DNA of 52,297 bases. Origin: Gammaproteobacteria bacterium. Lineage in GTDB: Bacteria; Pseudomonadota; Gammaproteobacteria; Pseudomonadales; Azotimanducaceae. Position 1 is the first letter of the stretch. Every line of letters begins with the position of its first letter. Positions 9,203 to 17,859 of this stretch are shown piece by piece. The translations under genes and the position numbers were made by a program. A model generated the notes under the pieces. That model searched no databases, was not told the DNA's origin, and saw only the letters and a list, made by a program, of their open reading frames with translations. The stretch spans positions 1 through 52,297 of the forward strand of contig JAPOYI010000240.1 of assembly GCA_026706665.1 (NCBI GenBank), read 5' to 3'.

Positions 9203-9742
9203 CTATTTCTTCTTGGCTTCTTTCCGCCTGACCCGCTCGTTGAGGTATCGGACGCCCTTGCCCTTGTATGGCTCCGGCGGCCGAAACGCGCGTATTTCGG
9301 CCGCTACCTGACCCACGAGTTGCTTGTCCGCACCGCCGACCACGATCTCCGTGGCAGTCGGCGTTTGCACGTCGACGCCCTCGGGTACCGCGTAACGGAC
9401 CGGGTGCGAAAAACCCAGCTGGAGGTTCAGGGTCCTGCCTTGCGCCTGCGCCCGATAACCGACTCCGACGAGCTGCAACCGGCGTTCGAAGCCCTGGCTC
9501 ACACCCATCACCATGTTGTTCACCAGCGAGCGCACCGTGCCGGCCATTGCCCGCGTCCTATGGCTCTGGTCACGAGGTTCGAAATGCAACGTCCTGTCTT
9601 CGACCGCCACTCCGACATCCCCGCTCAACTTGAGCTGCAGTTTTCCCTTGGCGCCGCTAACCGACAATTCGGTCGCGCCGGGCGCGACAGCGACCTCGAC
9701 ACCACCGGGAAGTTCGACTGGAGCTTTTGCAACTCTGGACAT
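9203..9742 (-). CDS. rplF: 50S ribosomal protein L6
   Basis: A 179-residue L6 near the sarcin-ricin loop and the factor-binding site. It starts [17 protein letters not shown], carries [47 protein letters not shown], and ends [26 protein letters not shown], which are classic family signatures. The length matches E. coli (177). ATG start at 9742. Confidence 0.98.
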   Translation of the reverse strand: MSRVAKAPVELPGGVEVAVAPGATELSVSGAKGKLQLKLSGDVGVAVEDRTLHFEPRDQSHRTRAMAGTVRSLVNNMVMGVSQGFERRLQLVGVGYRAQAQGRTLNLQLGFSHPVRYAVPEGVDVQTPTATEIVVGGADKQLVGQVAAEIRAFRPPEPYKGKGVRYLNERVRRKEAKKK

Positions 9743-9761
9743 GACTGCTGCTTGCCTCGAC

Positions 9762-10154
9762 TCAGAACACGGTGCAGAGAACTTCGCCGCCGATACCGGC
9801 CTTCCTCGCTGCCCGGTCCGTCATCACTCCCTGCGCGGTGCTGATGATGGCGATAGCCAAACCGCCACGCTCTTCGCGGATATCGTTGCACTGCCTGTAT
9901 ACCCGCAGACCGGGCCGGCTGACCCTCTTGAGTTCCTCGATCACCGGCGCCCCGTCGTGATACTTCAAGTCGACGGTGAGTTCCGGTTTCGGCCCTTCGC
10001 TCACCCGGTACCCGCCGACATACCCTTCGTCCGTCAAGACCTCGCAAATCGCGACCTTCAGCGTCGAACTTGGCATCGTGACATCGACACGCTCCTTCGA
10101 CTGGGCGTTTCGAATACGGGTGAGAAAGTCCGCGATGGGGTCCTGCATGCTCAT
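9762..10154 (-). CDS. rpsH: 30S ribosomal protein S8
   Basis: A 130-residue S8, a primary 16S rRNA binder and, in E. coli, the repressor of the spc operon. Signatures are [16 protein letters not shown] and the C-terminal [25 protein letters not shown] start at 10154; the second ATG two codons later is an alternative. It follows rpsN by 7 bp. Confidence 0.98.
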   Translation of the reverse strand: MSMQDPIADFLTRIRNAQSKERVDVTMPSSTLKVAICEVLTDEGYVGGYRVSEGPKPELTVDLKYHDGAPVIEELKRVSRPGLRVYRQCNDIREERGGLAIAIISTAQGVMTDRAARKAGIGGEVLCTVF

Positions 10155-10161
10155 GGTTGCC

Positions 10162-10467
10162 TCACCAACTGCCTTTCATCAGGCCCGGGACATCGCCTCG
10201 CATCGCAGCCTCCCGCAGCTTGTTCCTGCCCAATCCGAACTTCCGATACACGCCACGGGGCCGACCGGTCTGGCCGCAGCGCCGCCGCAAACGCACCGGA
10301 GACGCATTGCGCGGAAGCGCCTGGAGTTTCAGTTGCGCCTCCCAGCGCTCTTCTTCCGATGCGCTGCGGTCCGCAATGATGGCCTTCAGTGCCCTGCGTT
10401 TCTCCGCGTATTTGGCAACTGTCTTTTCGCGCTTCTTCTCGCGCTCCGTGATGGAAACTCTCGCCAT
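10162..10467 (-). CDS. rpsN: 30S ribosomal protein S14 (zinc-free type)
   Basis: A 101-residue long-form S14 from the 30S head. It begins [30 protein letters not shown] and ends [31 protein letters not shown]. The short zinc-binding form would have CxxC pairs, which are absent, so this is the C-minus type. The ATG at 10467 is set by homology; the frame is open further upstream only as an overlap with rplE. Confidence 0.97.
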   Translation of the reverse strand: MARVSITEREKKREKTVAKYAEKRRALKAIIADRSASEEERWEAQLKLQALPRNASPVRLRRRCGQTGRPRGVYRKFGLGRNKLREAAMRGDVPGLMKGSW

Positions 10468-10469
10468 GA

Positions 10470-11009
10470 CTAGTTCCTGAACGGGAAATTGAATGCTCGC
10501 AAGAGAGCGAATCCTTCGACATCGGTTCGCGCCGTCGTGGTGATCGCGATATCGAGGCCCCTGACGGCGTCGATCTTGTCGTAGTCGATTTCCGGGAACA
10601 CGATCTGCTCGGACAACCCCAGCGAATAGTTCCCCCGGCCGTCGAAAGCGCGCGGGTTGAGGCCCCGGAAGTCGCGCATTCTCGGTATCGCGATTCCAAT
10701 CAGGCGTTCGATAAACTCGTACATGCGCTCCCTTCTGAGCGTAACCTTGCAACCCACCGGCCAGCCCGCGCGTATCTTGAACGCCGCTTCGGACTTTCGG
10801 GCCTTGGTGACCACTGCCTTCTGCCCCGCGATCAGGGTCAGGTCCGAGACGGCGCTGTCCATGATCTTCCGGTCACCCACGGCCTCGCCGACACCCATAT
10901 TGAGCGTCACCTTTTCCAGCCGGGGCACCCGCATCGGATTGGCGTAGTTCAACTCCTTCTGCAGTTGCGGATGCAACTCCTCGCGATACCTGGCAAGCAA
11001 ATCCGTCAT
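10470..11009 (-). CDS. rplE: 50S ribosomal protein L5
   Basis: A 179-residue L5, which binds 5S rRNA and contacts the P-site tRNA. Diagnostic segments are [20 protein letters not shown], the [24 protein letters not shown] loop and the C-terminal [27 protein letters not shown]. The length is identical to E. coli. ATG start at 11009, 22 bp after rplX; only 2 bp separate it from rpsN. Confidence 0.98.
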   Translation of the reverse strand: MTDLLARYREELHPQLQKELNYANPMRVPRLEKVTLNMGVGEAVGDRKIMDSAVSDLTLIAGQKAVVTKARKSEAAFKIRAGWPVGCKVTLRRERMYEFIERLIGIAIPRMRDFRGLNPRAFDGRGNYSLGLSEQIVFPEIDYDKIDAVRGLDIAITTTARTDVEGFALLRAFNFPFRN

Positions 11010-11031
11010 CTATCGACCGTCCATAGCTGTC

Positions 11032-11346
11032 TCAGTCATCGATCAAGGCACCGCTGGACTTGAAAAACCGGACGCGCTTTCCATCCTCCACGCGAATTCC
11101 CACCCGATCCGCCTTGCTCGTGTCCCGATTGTAGATGGCCACGTTCGATGCCTGGATCGGGGCTTCGCGACTGACGATGCCTCCCTGTTCATTTGTCTGC
11201 GGATTGGCGCGCACGTGTTTCCTGACCATGTTCACGCCGGCAACAAGCAACCTTCCATCGGGCATGACCTGCACCACCTCGCCGACCCTGCCCCTGTCAC
11301 GCCCGGAGATCACGATGACTTCGTCCTCTCTTCTTATCTTTCGCAT
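11032..11346 (-). CDS. rplX: 50S ribosomal protein L24
   Basis: A 104-residue L24, an assembly initiator at the exit tunnel. It begins [19 protein letters not shown] (the KOW motif), continues [21 protein letters not shown], and ends with [15 protein letters not shown]. The length matches E. coli (104). The start ATG overlaps the rplN stop as TGATG, implying coupled translation. Confidence 0.98.
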   Translation of the reverse strand: MRKIRREDEVIVISGRDRGRVGEVVQVMPDGRLLVAGVNMVRKHVRANPQTNEQGGIVSREAPIQASNVAIYNRDTSKADRVGIRVEDGKRVRFFKSSGALIDD

Positions 11347-11714
11347 CAGAGCACTTCCGGCGCGAGCGAGACGATGCGCATGAATCTCTCGCTGCGCAGT
11401 TCTCTTGTTACGGGCCCGAAGATGCGGGTCCCGACCGGCTGCAACCCCGCCGTAAGCAGCACCGCGGCATTCTGATCGAACCGGATCACCGAACCGTCCG
11501 AGCGCCTCACCCCCTTTTTGGTACGCACGACCACGGCGTCCATGACCTGGCCCTTGCGAACCCGGCCTCGGGGAATCGCCTCCTTCACCGCGACCTTGAT
11601 GACGTCGCCGATTCCGGCGTAGCGCCTCCGGGAACCGCCGAGCACCTTGATGCACTGCACCCGTCGGGCACCGCTGTTGTCCGCGATGTCGAGCATGGTT
11701 TCCGTCTGGATCAC
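11346..11714 (-). CDS. rplN: 50S ribosomal protein L14
   Basis: A 122-residue L14, located at the subunit interface. It starts [28 protein letters not shown] and ends [13 protein letters not shown], almost identical in layout to E. coli. The start codon is GTG at 11714; the longer open frame upstream overlaps rpsQ and is not L14-like. It is the first gene of the spc block. Confidence 0.97.
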   Translation of the reverse strand: MIQTETMLDIADNSGARRVQCIKVLGGSRRRYAGIGDVIKVAVKEAIPRGRVRKGQVMDAVVVRTKKGVRRSDGSVIRFDQNAAVLLTAGLQPVGTRIFGPVTRELRSERFMRIVSLAPEVL

Positions 11715-11724
11715 GTGGCCGCCC

Positions 11725-12168
11725 TCATGTTCCCGGCGCCTCTTCTCCGGTGCCGATTCTTCTGGTGTCGTTGCCTCGCAGGCGCCACGATTTTCGCTTC
11801 GAAATCGGCCTCGACTCGACAATGGTGACGAAATCTCCGACCTTGCATTCATTGTGCTCATCGTGCGCGTGGATCCTGGACTTGCGCCGGACGATCTTGC
11901 CGTAGACCGGATGCTTCACGCTGCGCTCAACCAGCACCGAGATCGTCTTGTCCATGCGATCGGAGACCACGGTACCGGACAGCGTTCTCGGATTCGTCCG
12001 CCCGGAGGAACGCGCCGGCGCCGCAGCTTCGGGCGCCGGCTCGGCGGGAGCGGACGCGTTGTCTTGTGCGTGCTCGGCACTGTCTTCCCCGGTTTCCGCC
12101 GTTTCCGCCGCCGTTTCCACTTCACCCGTCGTTTCGGACGCTTCGGGCGTTTCCAGTGCCTTAGCCAT
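11725..12168 (-). CDS. rpsQ: 30S ribosomal protein S17, with acidic N-terminal extension
   Basis: The C-terminal 90 residues are a normal S17 ([44 protein letters not shown]...). S17 is usually 80-90 residues; here it is 147. A first segment of about 57 residues is Ala/Glu/Thr-rich and acidic (for example [20 protein letters not shown]), probably disordered. The ATG at 12168 lies within the end of rpmC (8-nt overlap), which supports coupled translation and argues the extension is real. A shorter start nearer RTLSGTV would need a non-ATG codon. Confidence 0.95.
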   Translation of the reverse strand: MAKALETPEASETTGEVETAAETAETGEDSAEHAQDNASAPAEPAPEAAAPARSSGRTNPRTLSGTVVSDRMDKTISVLVERSVKHPVYGKIVRRKSRIHAHDEHNECKVGDFVTIVESRPISKRKSWRLRGNDTRRIGTGEEAPGT

Positions 12169-12352
12169 CGGCCTTCTCCCGCATTACCGTTTCCACGCGC
12201 GCGATGTCCTGGCGCGTTTCCCGCAGCAGGTGCGTTTGCGGCAATTGAGAACTGCCGCGCAGCATGCGCAGGTTGAACTGCTCGCGCAGGAGCCGCAGGC
12301 GTTCGGCGCGCAACTCCTCGGTGGTCATATCTCTCAATTCGCTCGCTTTCAT
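12161..12352 (-). CDS. rpmC: 50S ribosomal protein L29
   Basis: A 63-residue two-helix L29 near the exit tunnel, part of the docking site for SRP and trigger factor. It starts [37 protein letters not shown] and contains the usual [16 protein letters not shown] end. The length is identical to E. coli. Its TAA stop overlaps the rpsQ start by 8 nt. Confidence 0.97.
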   Translation of the reverse strand: MKASELRDMTTEELRAERLRLLREQFNLRMLRGSSQLPQTHLLRETRQDIARVETVMREKADG

Positions 12353-12403
12353 GACTGTTTCACTTCGCTCTCAGCCGCACTATCAGCCGCATTATCTGCC
12401 GCA

Positions 12404-12817
12404 TTAAAGGGCCGACCGCCTGACCACGGCGGTCTTGAACGGCAGCTTCGCCGCGGCCAGTGCAAAGGCCCGCTTCGCGACCTCCTCAGAAACACCTTCC
12501 ATCTCGTAGAGCACGCGTCCCGGCTGAATCTGCGCAACCCAGTATTCCACCGCGCCCTTGCCCTTGCCCTGGCGCACTTCCAGCGGCTTCTTGGTGATCG
12601 GTTTGTCGGGAAACACGCGTATCCACACCTTTCCGCCCCGCCGGACATGCCGCGTCATGGCTCGCCGGGCAGACTCGATCTGACGTGCGGTCAGCCTGCC
12701 GCGCCCCACGGCCTTCAGGCCGAACTCGCCGAAGCTGACCTTGTTGCCACGCTGCGCCAGACCGCGGTTGCGGCCCTTTTGCTGCTTCCTGTACCTGGTT
12801 CTACTCGGCTGTAACAT
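12404..12817 (-). CDS. rplP: 50S ribosomal protein L16
   Basis: A 137-residue L16 near the A-site tRNA elbow. Diagnostic segments are [79 protein letters not shown] and the C-terminal [14 protein letters not shown] start at 12817. It is separated from rpsC by 62 bp and from rpmC by 51 bp, slightly looser packing than elsewhere in the operon. Confidence 0.98.
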   Translation of the reverse strand: MLQPSRTRYRKQQKGRNRGLAQRGNKVSFGEFGLKAVGRGRLTARQIESARRAMTRHVRRGGKVWIRVFPDKPITKKPLEVRQGKGKGAVEYWVAQIQPGRVLYEMEGVSEEVAKRAFALAAAKLPFKTAVVRRSAL

Positions 12818-12879
12818 CGTTTTCGTTCATCGTTGCGGCGCCGCCGCCTGTTCCTGCTCTTCAGGACTCGTCCAGGCTT

Positions 12880-13539
12880 CTACAGAGCTTCTGCATCCTC
12901 CAGAGCTTCCCCGGCGATCACTTCGCCCTTGAAGATCCAGACCTTGATGCCAATGATCCCGTAGGTGGTCCTGGCTTCCGCAGTCGCATAGTCAATGTCG
13001 GCCCGCAGCGTGTGCAATGGCACTCGACCTTCGTGATACACCTCCGCGCGCGCGATTTCGGCACCGTTCAAACGACCCGCCACGCGCACCTTGATGCCCT
13101 TTGCTCCCAGCCGCATGGCGTTCTGGATCACCCGACGCATGGCGCGGCGATACTGCACGCGACGCTCGAGCTGCTGTGCCACGTTCTGGGCGACGAGATA
13201 CGCATCCGTCTCCGGTTTGCGTACTTCCTCCACGTTGACGTGCACCGGCACGCCCATGATTTTCGTCAGTTCGAACCGCAACCGCTCGACGTCCTCGCCT
13301 TTCTTGCCGATCACGATGCCCGGGCGCGCGGTGTGAATCGTCACCCGGGCCGTCTGCGCCGGACGCTCTATGTCGATCCGGCTCACCGAAGCCTGCGCCA
13401 GGCGTTTACCGAGGTACTCCCGAACCTCCAGGTCGTTAAGCAGGTATTCGGCGTACGTTTCCTTCTCTGCATACCAGACGGAACGGTGCTCGGCGACGAT
13501 GCCGAGTCTCAAGCCTGTTGGACTAACCTTCTGACCCAT
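12880..13539 (-). CDS. rpsC: 30S ribosomal protein S3
   Basis: A 219-residue S3 lining the mRNA entry tunnel. It starts [15 protein letters not shown], contains the KH-domain signature [16 protein letters not shown] and continues [52 protein letters not shown]. The length is normal for gammaproteobacteria. ATG start at 13539, 17 bp after rplV. Confidence 0.98.
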   Translation of the reverse strand: MGQKVSPTGLRLGIVAEHRSVWYAEKETYAEYLLNDLEVREYLGKRLAQASVSRIDIERPAQTARVTIHTARPGIVIGKKGEDVERLRFELTKIMGVPVHVNVEEVRKPETDAYLVAQNVAQQLERRVQYRRAMRRVIQNAMRLGAKGIKVRVAGRLNGAEIARAEVYHEGRVPLHTLRADIDYATAEARTTYGIIGIKVWIFKGEVIAGEALEDAEAL

Positions 13540-13556
13540 CTTGTCTCCCGATCGAA

Positions 13557-13895
13557 CTATTGCTCGTCGTCCGTCACCGCAATCGTGACGTGACTGGTGC
13601 GCTTCAGGATGCGATTGCCGCGGCCCCGCGCCCGGGGCCGCATCCTTTTCATGGTCAGGCCTTCATCCACCCGGATTTCTCCGACCTTCAGTTCATCGAC
13701 ATCCGCCCCCTCGTTGTGCTCGGCGTTCGCGATCGCAGATTCCAGCACCTTGGAAACCAGCCCCGCCGCCTTTTGCGGGCTGAACGCCAGGATGTCCAGC
13801 GCGCTTTCGACCGGCTCGCCCCGCACCAGGTCCGCGATCACGCGAACTTTCTGCGGCGATATGCGCAACGCCCTGGCCTGTGCAACGACCCGCAT
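13557..13895 (-). CDS. rplV: 50S ribosomal protein L22
   Basis: A 112-residue L22 whose beta-hairpin lines the peptide exit tunnel. Signatures are [43 protein letters not shown] and the hairpin [24 protein letters not shown]. The length matches E. coli (110). ATG start at 13895, 2 bp after the rpsS stop. Confidence 0.98.
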   Translation of the reverse strand: MRVVAQARALRISPQKVRVIADLVRGEPVESALDILAFSPQKAAGLVSKVLESAIANAEHNEGADVDELKVGEIRVDEGLTMKRMRPRARGRGNRILKRTSHVTIAVTDDEQ

Positions 13896-13897
13896 GA

Positions 13898-14173
13898 CTA
13901 TCGCCTTGCCCGGCGGTCACCCGCGTGACCGCGAAACGTCCGGGTCGGCGCGAACTCGCCGAGCTTGTGGCCGACCATGTCGTCGGTAATGAACACGGGG
14001 ACATGCTGCCGGCCGTTGTGCACGGCGATGGTCAACCCCACCATTTCGGGGGAAATCATCGATCGACGAGACCACGTGCGAATGGCGCGCTTGTCCCCGC
14101 TCTGTTGCGCGGAAGCCACCTTCTTCGCCAGGTGCAGATCCACGAACGGTCCCTTGCGTAGTGATCTCGGCAT
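13898..14173 (-). CDS. rpsS: 30S ribosomal protein S19
   Basis: A 91-residue S19, a head protein in contact with S13. It begins [19 protein letters not shown] and contains [55 protein letters not shown], both family hallmarks. The length is normal. ATG start at 14173. The 52-bp gap before it is rich in CTACC/AGGTAG-like short repeats and holds no gene. Confidence 0.98.
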   Translation of the reverse strand: MPRSLRKGPFVDLHLAKKVASAQQSGDKRAIRTWSRRSMISPEMVGLTIAVHNGRQHVPVFITDDMVGHKLGEFAPTRTFRGHAGDRRARR

Positions 14174-14225
14174 CTCTTCTGCTACCTACCTCTGCCTACC
14201 TGTCCTTTACCCAACTACCCTTGAC

Positions 14226-15059
14226 CTATCTCGTCCTGCTGCTTCGCCGGCGCACGATCAACGCGTTCGCGCGCTTGTTGGTACGTGTCTTGTAGCCCTT
14301 TGTCGGCACGCCCCACGGAGTCACAGGGTGACGCCCTCCCGAAGAGCGGCCTTCTCCTCCACCGTGCGGGTGGTCCACCGGATTCATGGCCACGCCTCGC
14401 ACCGTCGGCCGTCGACCGCGCCAGCGCGCCGCACCGGCCTTGCCCAGGGAGCGGAGGTTGTGTTCGCTGTTGCCGACCTCGCCCAGCGTCCCGCGGCACT
14501 CGGCCAGCACCCGGCGCATTTCGCCCGACCGCAGCCTGAGAGTCACATACGCGCCTTCCCGCGCCACGAGCTGTGCGGACGTTCCCGCGCTGCGGGCGAG
14601 CTGCGCCCCCTTGCGGGGTTTCAGTTCCACGCAGTGAATGACGCTACCCAGCGGTATGTTCCTGAGTGCCAGCGCATTGCCCGCCCGGATAGGCGCGTTG
14701 CTGCCGGACATGAGTTCGTCTCCCGCCCGCACGCCTCGCGGCGCGACGATATACCGGCGTTCTCCGTCCGAGTACTTCAGCAGGGCAAGGTTGGCGCTGC
14801 GATTCGGGTCGTACTCCAACCGTTCCACGACGGCCCTCACGTTGTCCTTGTCCCGCCGGAAGTCGATCTTGCGGTAGAAACGCTTGTGGCCGCCGCCCCG
14901 GTGACGCGTGGTGATGCGGCCATGGGTGTTGCGTCCACCGGACTTCCTGGCGGGTTCGAGCAGGGGCTTGTAGGGGCTGCCGCGATGCAGCGACGGGTCC
15001 ACGACCTTGACCACGAACCGCCGGCCCGGAGAAGTAGGTCTTGCCTTGACGACAGCCAT
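14226..15059 (-). CDS. rplB: 50S ribosomal protein L2
   Basis: A 277-residue L2, essential for subunit association and peptidyl transfer. It has [20 protein letters not shown] near residue 65, the [16 protein letters not shown] segment, and the near-invariant [21 protein letters not shown] containing the conserved His. The length is similar to E. coli (273). ATG start at 15059, 3 bp after rplW. Confidence 0.99.
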   Translation of the reverse strand: MAVVKARPTSPGRRFVVKVVDPSLHRGSPYKPLLEPARKSGGRNTHGRITTRHRGGGHKRFYRKIDFRRDKDNVRAVVERLEYDPNRSANLALLKYSDGERRYIVAPRGVRAGDELMSGSNAPIRAGNALALRNIPLGSVIHCVELKPRKGAQLARSAGTSAQLVAREGAYVTLRLRSGEMRRVLAECRGTLGEVGNSEHNLRSLGKAGAARWRGRRPTVRGVAMNPVDHPHGGGEGRSSGGRHPVTPWGVPTKGYKTRTNKRANALIVRRRSSRTR

Positions 15060-15062
15060 GGA

Positions 15063-15362
15063 TCAGCGCTCCGCCGCAAAGTCGATTTCGTCGCCTTCGG
15101 CAAGACGGACATAGGCTTTCTTCCAGTCCTTCTTGCGCGAGACGCCGCGACGCCAGTTGCGCTTCACCTTGCCTTTCTGGTTGAGCGTTGTGACGTTGAC
15201 CACGGTTACCCCAAATATCGACTCCACCGCTTCCCTTATCTCCGGTTTCGTCGCGTCGGTTGCAACCTTGAATGCGTATCCGTTGCTGGTATCGCCGATG
15301 TTTGCCGCTTTCTCGGTGCTATGCGGCTCCAGGAGCACCGCGTACTTTCGTTCTTCGTTCAT
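15063..15362 (-). CDS. rplW: 50S ribosomal protein L23
   Basis: A 99-residue L23 at the tunnel exit and a docking site for trigger factor. Typical segments are [56 protein letters not shown] and the following basic [18 protein letters not shown]. Its ATG overlaps the rplD stop (ATGA), so translation is probably coupled. Confidence 0.98.
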   Translation of the reverse strand: MNEERKYAVLLEPHSTEKAANIGDTSNGYAFKVATDATKPEIREAVESIFGVTVVNVTTLNQKGKVKRNWRRGVSRKKDWKKAYVRLAEGDEIDFAAER

Positions 15363-15964
15363 GCGAGGGCCGCTTCGAGGCTCTTGAGTGCATCTGCCGT
15401 GATGAGCACCTTGTCATGGCGCAGCAGGGTCACGGGATCGACGGCCGGCACATCGCGCACGTCAACGTCCTTCAGGTTGCGTGCCGCGAGGTAGAGGTTC
15501 TCATCGACTTGTTCGGCGATGATCAGGACGTTTGAGAGATTGAGTGTTTCGAGTTTCTGGAGAAGGGCTTTGGTCTTGGGAGCTTCGACTTCGATGTCGG
15601 CGGCAACGATGAGGCGATTCTGCCGGAGAAGTTCGGAGACGATACAGCGCATCGCTCCCTGGTACATCTTGCGGTTTACTTTGTGCGAATGGTCCTGCGG
15701 CTTCGCCGCAAACGTCCGCCCGCCACCTCGCCAGATGGGGCTCCGGATCGATCCGGCCCGCGCACGGCCCGTACCCTTCTGCCGGTAGGGCTTGCGACCG
15801 CCGCCCCGCACCTCGGCGCGCGTCTTCTGGGCACGCGACCCGCTGCGGCCACCGGCGAGATACGCAACCACCACCTGATGCACGAGCGCCTCGTTGAAGT
15901 CCCTCGCGAACGCCGCGTCCGAAACCTCGATCACCTCGCCGCTGCCGTTCAGAGATAGTTGCAT
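15359..15964 (-). CDS. rplD: 50S ribosomal protein L4
   Basis: L4 of 201 residues; in E. coli it is also the repressor of the S10 operon. Signatures are [59 protein letters not shown] and the C-terminal [28 protein letters not shown] start it at the ATG at 15964 (MQLSLNGSG); a TTG at 15988 would add eight residues overlapping rplC and is less likely. Confidence 0.97.
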   Translation of the reverse strand: MQLSLNGSGEVIEVSDAAFARDFNEALVHQVVVAYLAGGRSGSRAQKTRAEVRGGGRKPYRQKGTGRARAGSIRSPIWRGGGRTFAAKPQDHSHKVNRKMYQGAMRCIVSELLRQNRLIVAADIEVEAPKTKALLQKLETLNLSNVLIIAEQVDENLYLAARNLKDVDVRDVPAVDPVTLLRHDKVLITADALKSLEAALA

Positions 15965-15984
15965 TTCAGACGTCCCGTACGTGA

Positions 15985-16638
15985 TCAAGCGGCGTCGCCC
16001 GCCGCCTTGATCGCCGGTCTGACGTAGACATCGCCCCCGGCCGGCCCCGGTACCGCGCCCTTGACGAATAGAAGGTTGCGCTCGACATCGACCCGAACCA
16101 CCGTCAGGTTCTGCGTCGTGACACGCTCAGCACCCATGTGCCCGGCCATCTTCTTGCCCTTGAAGACCCGGCCTGGCGTCTGGCACTGGCCGATGGAACC
16201 GGGGGCCCGATGCGCGCCCGAGTTGCCGTGGGTCCATCCCTGCGTGCCGAACTTCCATCGCTTCACGGTGCCCGCGTAGCCCTTGCCCTTGGAGACCGCG
16301 GAGACGTCGACCTTTTGCCCCGCCTCGAACTGGTCCGCATTGAGCTCGGCGCCCGTGTCGATTTCCGCCTCGGGCGGTTCGTTGAGACGAAACTCCCAAA
16401 GGCCCCTGCCCGCCGTCGCCCGGGCCTTGGCAAAGTGTCCTGCCATCGGCCTCGTGACGCGACTGGGTTTGGCGGAGCCCGTGGTGATCTGCACGGCGAA
16501 ATATCCGTCCGATTCCGGGGTCTTGACCTGGGTTACCCGGTTCGGCTCGACGGATATGACCGTCACCGGCACGGACGTTCCCTCATCGGCGAACAACCGG
16601 GTCATTCCGCTCTTTTTTCCTACGACGCCGATCGTCAT
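15985..16638 (-). CDS. rplC: 50S ribosomal protein L3
   Basis: A 217-residue L3, an early assembly protein near the peptidyl-transferase centre. It starts [35 protein letters not shown] and carries [58 protein letters not shown]. The Gln of the GSIGQ motif, the PrmB methylation site in E. coli, is present. ATG start at 16638. An unusual terminator-like hairpin lies between it and rpsJ. Confidence 0.98.
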   Translation of the reverse strand: MTIGVVGKKSGMTRLFADEGTSVPVTVISVEPNRVTQVKTPESDGYFAVQITTGSAKPSRVTRPMAGHFAKARATAGRGLWEFRLNEPPEAEIDTGAELNADQFEAGQKVDVSAVSKGKGYAGTVKRWKFGTQGWTHGNSGAHRAPGSIGQCQTPGRVFKGKKMAGHMGAERVTTQNLTVVRVDVERNLLFVKGAVPGPAGGDVYVRPAIKAAGDAA

Positions 16639-16708
16639 TATCGATTAGCTCTCTCAAATCCGCCGCAAGTCCACCGGCGACGCTGGCGGCCTTACCTGCC
16701 GCCGTAAG

Positions 16709-16746
16709 AAAAACGCCGCTCGACTCGAGGGTCAAACGGCGTTTTT
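16709..16746. terminator. bidirectional intrinsic-terminator-like hairpin between rpsJ and rplC
   Basis: AAAAACGCCG at 16709-16718 and CGGCGTTTTT at 16737-16746 are perfect inverted 10-mers around an 18-nt loop that contains CTCGAG. Read on the minus strand it is a GC stem followed by a T-run just after the rpsJ stop codon (16750). On the plus strand it is likewise followed by six Ts. A strong terminator inside the S10 operon would uncouple rpsJ from rplC onward unless it acts as an attenuator. Confidence 0.65.
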
Positions 16747-16749
16747 TGC

Positions 16750-17064
16750 TCAGTTCAAACTGATCTGCACCTCTACGCCCGCGGCCAGGTCGAGCCGCAT
16801 CAGCGCGTCGACCGTCTTCTCCGTGGGTTCAACAATGTCGAGCAACCGTTTATGCGTGCGGATCTCGTATTGATCCCGCGCGTCCTTGTTGACATGCGGC
16901 GAGATCAGCACGGTGTAGCGCTCCTTTCGTGTCGGCAATGGAATCGGGCCAAGCACCTGCGCGCCGGTACGTTTCGCCGTATCGACGATTTCCTCCGCGG
17001 ACACGTCGATCAGCCGATGATCGAAGGCTTTGAGGCGTATCCGTATGCGCTGGTTCTGAACCAC
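16750..17064 (-). CDS. rpsJ: 30S ribosomal protein S10
   Basis: A 104-residue S10, a 30S head protein that also acts with NusB in antitermination. It begins [20 protein letters not shown] and contains [70 protein letters not shown]. The start is a GTG at 17064, one codon longer than E. coli; no strong ribosome-binding site is visible. It is first in the S10 operon but is separated from fusA by a 2.8-kb cassette rather than by tuf. Confidence 0.97.
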   Translation of the reverse strand: MVQNQRIRIRLKAFDHRLIDVSAEEIVDTAKRTGAQVLGPIPLPTRKERYTVLISPHVNKDARDQYEIRTHKRLLDIVEPTEKTVDALMRLDLAAGVEVQISLN

Positions 17065-17217
17065 GAAAAGTACCCGATCTTCAGCCGGTTGCCGCCCGAC
17101 CGATCCATGTTCGTTCCGATTGCTATCCGGCCTCGATCCGGACCCTCGAGCTACTGTGGCGACGCGGTCACGCTACCCTGGACGCGTTGCGCCCGCCGCG
17201 ACGATGCCCTTCCCCGC
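17065..17217 (-). other. rpsJ 5' region, no gene
   Basis: Non-coding stretch between the terminator at 17218-17246 and rpsJ; it must hold the S10-operon promoter if that terminator works. I see only a weak -10-like TAGCAAT-type element and no convincing -35. No leader structure resembling the E. coli S10 attenuator was recognised by eye. The adjoining 17247-17385 also shows nothing. Confidence 0.4.
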
Positions 17218-17246
17218 AAAAAAACGGAGGCGCAACAACCGCCTCC
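17218..17246 (-). terminator. intrinsic terminator downstream of the methyltransferase cassette
   Basis: On the minus strand GGAGGCG pairs with CGCCTCC around a short TTGTTG-type loop (stems at 17240-17246 and 17226-17232) and is followed by a run of seven Ts (17224-17218). It lies about 140 bp after the last cassette ORF and would insulate rpsJ from cassette transcription. Confidence 0.75.
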
Positions 17247-17385
17247 CGCTCCACAGGAAACCGGGCACTATACGCGCGAACCCCCTCGAGGGCAATCCTA
17301 TTTTCGCCGATGCCGCCGAGAACACAGCCCAAACGAATTTCGCGTTGGCTGGACTCGGTCGCGGTGCGCCCACGCGAGTTGGGCG

Positions 17386-17859
17386 TTACGCAACAGTGAA
17401 CTCCGCAACAACCGCGTCCTCTCCCAACTTTGCCCCGTTGACATCGAACTCGGGAAGTGACGGCGTGTCGGGAAGTTGCGCCCAACAGGCCTTCGACGGG
17501 GAGGCGTAAACCGGTCCTGCATAGACCACAAGGAATGAACCCGCCTCCGGTCTCGCCAACCGTTGCGTCAAGGAACGGCGCCAATGGTTGTTCTGTGGCA
17601 CCCCATCGCGCCATGTCTCTATTGCCGCCTCCGTTGCACGGCGCACCATCCAGGTGGGGACATGCGGCCTGAAGGAGCGTCCCACGGCGGTCCCCATGGG
17701 CAAGGCGGGTCCCAAACAGTTCGTGGGCTAGAGGCAACCTGTCTGCGTATCGCTGCCGACGCATATGGTTGCGAAACTGCTCGCGGCAAAAACGTCGTCC
17801 ACCATGCGTTTGCCCGCCGGATGCCACGCCAGGTTCATGAATCTACGGCTCGAGATCAC
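17386..17859 (-). pseudogene. ORF overlapping the methyltransferase stop, interrupted by an amber codon; possible restriction-partner remnant
   Basis: Starting at a GTG that shares a base with the methyltransferase stop (TAGTG at 17861-17857), the frame reads VISSRRFMNLAWHPAGKRMV and continues to a TAG at 17728-17730. The same frame then stays open to 17386 (for example GSFLVVYAGPVYASPSK, ending VVAEFTVA). Both halves read like ordinary protein with no low-complexity runs, so this looks like one gene of about 157 codons with an in-frame nonsense mutation, or two small ORFs (the second could start at a TTG at 17715). I recognise no domain. Its position suggests the lost or minimal partner of the methyltransferase, such as a restriction enzyme, but that is inference from context only. 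Confidence 0.4.

Noticed and set aside
17168-17827. 219-codon minus-strand frame after the methyltransferase
   Set aside because: It is rich in Gly, Arg and Cys with no family features; the overlapping frame ending at 17386 reads far more like protein despite its amber codon.
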